A stretch of 64,000 bases of DNA from Stenotrophomonas maltophilia. GTDB taxonomy: Bacteria; Pseudomonadota; Gammaproteobacteria; Xanthomonadales; Xanthomonadaceae. The DNA lies in the NCBI GenBank assembly GCA_009912235.1, contig WNDS01000001.1, positions 434,001 to 498,000 on the forward strand, read 5' to 3'. Below, piece after piece: positions 59,978-64,000 of this stretch (its first letter is position 1; every line of letters starts with the position of its first letter). The position numbers were made by a program, and so were the translations under genes. The notes under the pieces were generated by a model. It was not told the origin of the DNA. It saw only the letters and a list, made by a program, of their open reading frames with translations, and did not search any database.

Positions 59978-61630
59978 ATGGCACTGACGCTCTCCAAGGA
60001 AACCCTCAACGCCGAAAAGGCGGGGCAGTGGTTCGACCGCCTGCAGAGTCTGCAGATCACCCGTAGGCTGGGCCTGATGGCGATGATCGCCGTCGCGGTG
60101 GCGGCCGGCCTGGCCGTGTTCTTCTGGTCGCAGAAGCCGGCCATGGTGCCGCTGTACACCGGTCTGGACCAGAAGGCCACGGCCGAGGCCACCGGCCTGC
60201 TGCGTGCGGCGCAGATTCCGTTCCAGATGGACCCGGCCACCGGTGCCATCACCGTGCCGGAAAAGAACCTGCACGATGCCCGCCTGAAACTGGCCGGCTC
60301 TGGCCTGACCGACAGCGGCAAGCTCGGCTTCGAGCTGATGGAGCGCGACCCGGGCTTCGGCGTCAGCCAGTTCGTGGAAAGCGCGCGCTACCAGCATGCG
60401 CTGGAAACCGAGCTGTCGCGCACCATCAATACCCTGCGCCCAGTTTGCGATTCGCGCGTGCACCTGGCCATTCCCAAGCCCAGCGCCTTCACCCGCCAGC
60501 GTGACGTGGCCAGTGCCTCGGTCACCCTGGAACTGCGGGGCGGCCAGCAGCTGGAACGCAGCCAGGTGGATGCGATCGTGCACATGGTGGCCGCCGCCAT
60601 TCCGGACCTGTCGCCGGAACGGGTGACCGTGGTCGACCAGAACGGCCGCATGCTGAGCGTGAGCGACCCGAACAGCGAGGCGGCCATCAATGCCGCACAG
60701 TTCGAACAGCGCCGCCGGCAGGAAACCTCGTTCAACCAGCGCATCCGTGAGCTGCTCGAGGCGATGACCGGCCCGGGCCGGGTCAACCCGGAAGTCAGCG
60801 TGGACATGGACTTCTCCACCACCGAAGAAGCGCGCGAGCTCTACAACGGTGAGCCGCAGAAGCTGCGCAGCGAACAGGTGAGCGAGAACAACAGCAACGT
60901 GCCCGGCCCGCAGGGCGTGCCCGGTGCCACCAGCAACACCCCGCCGGGGGCCGCTGCCGCACCGGCGCCGCAGACCGCGCAGACGCCGACCGAAAGCAGC
61001 AAGAACGCCACCCGCAACTACGAGCTGGACCGCACGCTGCAGCACACCCGCCAGCCGGCCGGCCGCATCAAGCGCGTGTCGGTGGCGGTGCTGCTGGACA
61101 ACGTGCCGCGCCCCGGCGCCAACGGCAAGACCACCGAACAGCCGCTGGCCGCGGCCGAACTGACCCGCATCGAGGCCCTGGTGAAGCAGGCCGTGGGCTT
61201 CGATGCCGAGCGTGGCGACACCGTGTCGGTGATGAACGCCCCGTTCGTGCGCGACACCACGCCGGTGGAAGGCCCCAAGTGGTGGGAGCTGCCGCAGGTG
61301 CAGGACGGCCTGCGCTTGCTGCTCGGCGCGGTGGTGGTGCTGGCGCTGCTGTTCGGCGTGCTGCGCCCTGCCCTGCGCGCCATCACCGGCAGCAACAAGA
61401 AGCCCGACGCGCTGTCCCATGAGCCGCATACGGCCGACGTGCAGCTGGTTGACGAAGACGGCAGCCCGCTGCCGGCCCTGGCGGCCGACCGTGCGCACCT
61501 GTCCGGGCCCGATGCCCTGGCGCTGCCGGTGGATTCCTATGAAGAGCGGCTGCGCATGGCGCGCGAAGCCGTGAAGACCGACTCCAAGCGCGTGGCGCAG
61601 GTAGTCAAGGGGTGGGTGGCCAATGACTGA
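59978..61630 (+). CDS. fliF: flagellar MS-ring protein FliF
   Basis: The 550-residue inner-membrane ring protein has an N-terminal membrane segment (about residues 30-50), a YscJ-like region with VPLYTGLDQKATAEATGLLR, a periplasmic disordered stretch rich in Pro, Ala and Gln, and a second membrane segment near residue 445 (LLLGAVVVLALLFGVLRPAL). The C-terminal cytoplasmic tail binds FliG. Its stop overlaps the fliG start by eight bases. Confidence 0.97.
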   Translation: MALTLSKETLNAEKAGQWFDRLQSLQITRRLGLMAMIAVAVAAGLAVFFWSQKPAMVPLYTGLDQKATAEATGLLRAAQIPFQMDPATGAITVPEKNLHDARLKLAGSGLTDSGKLGFELMERDPGFGVSQFVESARYQHALETELSRTINTLRPVCDSRVHLAIPKPSAFTRQRDVASASVTLELRGGQQLERSQVDAIVHMVAAAIPDLSPERVTVVDQNGRMLSVSDPNSEAAINAAQFEQRRRQETSFNQRIRELLEAMTGPGRVNPEVSVDMDFSTTEEARELYNGEPQKLRSEQVSENNSNVPGPQGVPGATSNTPPGAAAAPAPQTAQTPTESSKNATRNYELDRTLQHTRQPAGRIKRVSVAVLLDNVPRPGANGKTTEQPLAAAELTRIEALVKQAVGFDAERGDTVSVMNAPFVRDTTPVEGPKWWELPQVQDGLRLLLGAVVVLALLFGVLRPALRAITGSNKKPDALSHEPHTADVQLVDEDGSPLPALAADRAHLSGPDALALPVDSYEERLRMAREAVKTDSKRVAQVVKGWVAND

Positions 61631-62624
61631 TGCAGAAATGACCGGCGTGCAGCGTGCCGCCATCCTGCTGCTTTCGCTGGGCGAACTGGACGCGGCCGAA
61701 GTGCTGCGCCACATGGAGCCCAAGGAAGTGCAGAAGATCGGCATTGCCATGGCCGCCATGAGCGATGTCACCCGCAACCAGGTGGAAGGCGTGATGGACC
61801 AGTTCAGCCGTGAACTGGGTTCAAAGACCTCGCTGGGCGTGGGCTCGGACGACTACATCCGCAACATGCTGGTGCAGGCGCTGGGGACCGAGAAGGCCAG
61901 CAGTCTGATCGACCGCATCCTGCTGGGCCGCAACACCACCGGCCTGGACGCGCTGAAGTGGATGGACCCGCGTGCGGCGGCCGGCCTGGTGCGCAACGAG
62001 CACCCACAGATCATCGCCATCGTGATGGCACACCTGGAAACCGACCAGGCCGCCGATGCGCTGAAGCTGCTGCCCGACCGCACCCGTGTGGACGTGCTGC
62101 TGCGCATCGCCACGCTGGACGGCATTCCGCCCAATGCGCTGAACGAGCTGAACGAGATCATGGAACGCCAGTTCTCGGGCAACCAGAACCTGAAGTCGTC
62201 CAACATCGGCGGCGTGCAGTGCGCGGCCAACATCCTCAACTTCATGGACAGCGGCCAGGACCAGGCCATCCTCGGCGAGATCGCGCGCATCGATGCCCCG
62301 CTCAGCGGCCGCATCCAGGACCTGATGTTCGTGTTCGACGACCTGGTGGACCTGGACGACCGCGAAATGCAGCTGGTGCTGCGCGAAGTCAGCGGCGAGC
62401 GTCTGGGCCTGGCCCTGCGCGGCGCCGACATCAAGGTGCGCGACAAGATCACCCGCAACATGTCCCAGCGCGCGGCCGAGATCCTGCTGGAAGACATGGA
62501 AGCCCGCGGCCCGGTGCGCCTGTCCGACGTGGAAGGTGCGCAGCGCGAGATCCTGGCCATCGTCAAGCGCATGGCCGATGAAGGCACGGTCACCATTGGC
62601 GGCAGCGCCGAGGCGATGCTGTGA
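61623..62624 (+). CDS. fliG: flagellar motor switch protein FliG
   Basis: The 333-residue rotor protein receives torque from the stator. It has the N-terminal MTGVQRAAILLLSLGELDAA, the middle-domain EHPQIIAIVMAHLE and the C-terminal charged torque helix with FVFDDLVDLDDREMQLVLRE. Length and motifs are canonical. It overlaps both fliF and fliH. Confidence 0.97.
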   Translation: MTDAEMTGVQRAAILLLSLGELDAAEVLRHMEPKEVQKIGIAMAAMSDVTRNQVEGVMDQFSRELGSKTSLGVGSDDYIRNMLVQALGTEKASSLIDRILLGRNTTGLDALKWMDPRAAAGLVRNEHPQIIAIVMAHLETDQAADALKLLPDRTRVDVLLRIATLDGIPPNALNELNEIMERQFSGNQNLKSSNIGGVQCAANILNFMDSGQDQAILGEIARIDAPLSGRIQDLMFVFDDLVDLDDREMQLVLREVSGERLGLALRGADIKVRDKITRNMSQRAAEILLEDMEARGPVRLSDVEGAQREILAIVKRMADEGTVTIGGSAEAML

Positions 62625-63262
62625 GCCCGGTCGTGCGCTGGCTCGCCCCGGACCTGCTGGCCGCGCCGGAACCGGTGCTGGACCAGGACGAGGCCTTCGA
62701 GCTGACCGGCGACGACCCGGAGCATTTCCCGGAGCCGCCGCTGCAGCTGCCGACGCTGGAAGAGATCCAGTCGATCCAGGACAACGCCGAAAAGGAAGGC
62801 TTCGCCAGCGGCCACCAGGAAGGCTTCGCCCAGGGCCAGGCAGAGGTACGCCGGCTGGTGGCACAGATCGAAGGTATCCTGGACAACTTCAGCCGCCCGC
62901 TGGTGCGGCTGGAAAACGAAGTGGTGGCTGCGCTGGGCGAGCTGGCCGTGCGTGTGGCCGGCAGCCTTGTCGGCCGCGCTTATGAAGCCGATCCGGCCCT
63001 GCTGGCGCAGCTGGTCAGCGAAGCGGTGGACGCGGTCGGCGGCAGCAGCCGCGAAGTGGAAGTGCGGCTGCACCCGGACGATATCGCCGCCCTCGCCCCG
63101 CTGCTGCAGCTGGCACCGCAGCAGCGTCTGGCGCCGGACCTCTCGCTCAGCCGGGGCGACCTACGCGTGCATGCCGAAGCGGTGCGCATCGACGCCGCCC
63201 TGGAAGCGCGCCTGCGCGGCGCGCTGGACGCAGTGGTCCGCCAGACCGGAGCCAGCGCATGA
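62621..63262 (+). CDS. fliH: flagellar assembly protein FliH
   Basis: The 213-residue protein binds and restrains the FliI ATPase and links it to the C ring. The central glycine-repeat helix is visible as EGFASGHQEGFAQGQAEVRR, followed by the C-terminal V-type ATPase E-subunit-like domain. The start is GTG 62621, overlapping the fliG stop (GTGA). Its stop overlaps the fliI ATG by four bases. Confidence 0.93.
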   Translation: MSPVVRWLAPDLLAAPEPVLDQDEAFELTGDDPEHFPEPPLQLPTLEEIQSIQDNAEKEGFASGHQEGFAQGQAEVRRLVAQIEGILDNFSRPLVRLENEVVAALGELAVRVAGSLVGRAYEADPALLAQLVSEAVDAVGGSSREVEVRLHPDDIAALAPLLQLAPQQRLAPDLSLSRGDLRVHAEAVRIDAALEARLRGALDAVVRQTGASA

Positions 63263-64000
63263 CGCCGACCACACCACCGCCGGCTCCCCAGCCCGAGGCC
63301 GACTGGGCCAGCGTGCGCAACCTGCGCCTGGCCAACCGGCTGGATGGCCTGAAGGTGGACACCGCCCACGGCCGTGGGCTGATCCGCGAAGGCGTGCTGC
63401 GCCGCGCGGTCGGCCTGACCCTGGAAGCCGTCGGCTGCGAAGCACCGCTGGGTGCCAGCTGCAAGGTGGAAGTGGTGGATGGCGGCTGGGTGGATGCCGA
63501 AGTGGTCGGCTTCGCCGGCGAACGCACCTACCTGATGCCCAGCGCCGAACTGCACGGCCTGCTGCCCAATGCCCGCGTCGTGCCCTCGGCGCGGCGGGGC
63601 GGCGTGGAAGTGGGCGAAGGCCTGCTCGGGCGCGTGATCGACAGCGATGGCGTGCCGCTGGACGGCAAGGGCCCGATCCGCGCCGAAGGCCACGTCGGCA
63701 TGGCCGGCGTGTCGATCAATCCGCTGGCACGCGAGCCCATCACCCAGCCGCTGGACGTGGGCGTGCGCGCGATCAACGCGCTACTGCCGATCGGCCGCGG
63801 CCAGCGTGTCGGCCTGTTCGCCGGCTCCGGCGTCGGCAAATCGACGCTGCTGGGCATGATGACCCGCTATACCGCCGCCGACGTGATCGTGGTGGGCCTG
63901 ATCGGCGAGCGCGGCCGCGAAGTACGCGATTTCGTCGAAACCACGCTGGGCGAGGAAGGCCTGCGCCGCGCGGTGGTGGTGGCCAGCCCGGCCGACCGGC
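63259..64000 (+). CDS. fliI: flagellum-specific ATP synthase FliI, N-terminal part
   Basis: The visible 247 residues are the first half of the export ATPase, which continues past the window end. The N-terminal beta-barrel is followed by the F1-beta-like catalytic domain with Walker A GSGVGKST near residue 194, INALLPIGRGQRVGLFAGSG and the LIGERGREVRDFVE motif. It forms the hexamer at the export gate with FliH. It continues the fliEFGH operon. Confidence 0.96.
   Translation, partial: MTPTTPPPAPQPEADWASVRNLRLANRLDGLKVDTAHGRGLIREGVLRRAVGLTLEAVGCEAPLGASCKVEVVDGGWVDAEVVGFAGERTYLMPSAELHGLLPNARVVPSARRGGVEVGEGLLGRVIDSDGVPLDGKGPIRAEGHVGMAGVSINPLAREPITQPLDVGVRAINALLPIGRGQRVGLFAGSGVGKSTLLGMMTRYTAADVIVVGLIGERGREVRDFVETTLGEEGLRRAVVVASPADR

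Overview
The window is high-GC gammaproteobacterial chromosome and most likely comes from Stenotrophomonas (maltophilia complex). The gene content and order are Xanthomonadaceae-like: rarA-lolA-ftsK-trxB, aat-infA-clpA-clpS, nudJ-mnmA-hflD and a flagellar locus with its own rpoN and fleQ. The intergenic regions carry many short GTAG-tagged palindromes of the SMAG (S. maltophilia GTAG) REP type. No tRNA, rRNA, CRISPR array, prophage or intact insertion sequence was seen.

Layout. 1-1357: end of a LysR regulator and an SDR oxidoreductase. 1358-2250: a non-coding stretch and a DUF805 membrane protein. 2387-10212: housekeeping block (rarA, lolA, DUF3857/transglutaminase protein, ftsK, then divergent trxB). 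10277-13131: secreted amidase and a GNAT-fold protein. 13260-20871: protein turnover, translation and tRNA modification (aat, infA, clpA, clpS, ybjN-like, nudJ, mnmA, hflD). 21045-31660: signalling block (a sigma-28-driven chemoreceptor, a PAS-GGDEF-EAL protein, a histidine kinase translationally close to a GGDEF-EAL-REC protein, and a second histidine kinase). 31776-64000: flagellar locus in the order flgNMA (minus strand), cheV, flgBCDEFGHIJKL, two flagellins, fliD, fliS, a fliT-like gene, a PilZ-like gene, a NarL-type regulator (probably fsnR), a small inserted AraC/SDR block, rpoN, a receiver, fleQ, and fliEFGHI, which runs off the window.

How it works together. RpoN and FleQ are encoded inside the locus. 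Sigma-54 (-24/-12) sites are visible before flgA, flgB, flgG, fliD and fliE, so early and middle hook-basal-body genes look RpoN/FleQ-driven. Sigma-28-like sites precede fliC1, the chemoreceptor, cheV and probably fliS, which places the filament and chemotaxis genes under FliA and the anti-sigma factor FlgM. The c-di-GMP genes beside the locus probably set the motile-to-sessile choice.

A major caveat is that eight frameshifts from single-base indels fall in seven otherwise well-conserved genes: rarA (two), the chemoreceptor, the PAS-GGDEF-EAL gene, the GGDEF-EAL-REC gene, flgH, flgL and fliS. Several lie in short homopolymers. Sequencing error is the most economical explanation. As written these frames are broken, so they are listed as pseudogenes with the implied full product. 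A small gene with an in-frame TGA (22611-23117) and an apparent stop-loss extension of FlgF are separate anomalies.
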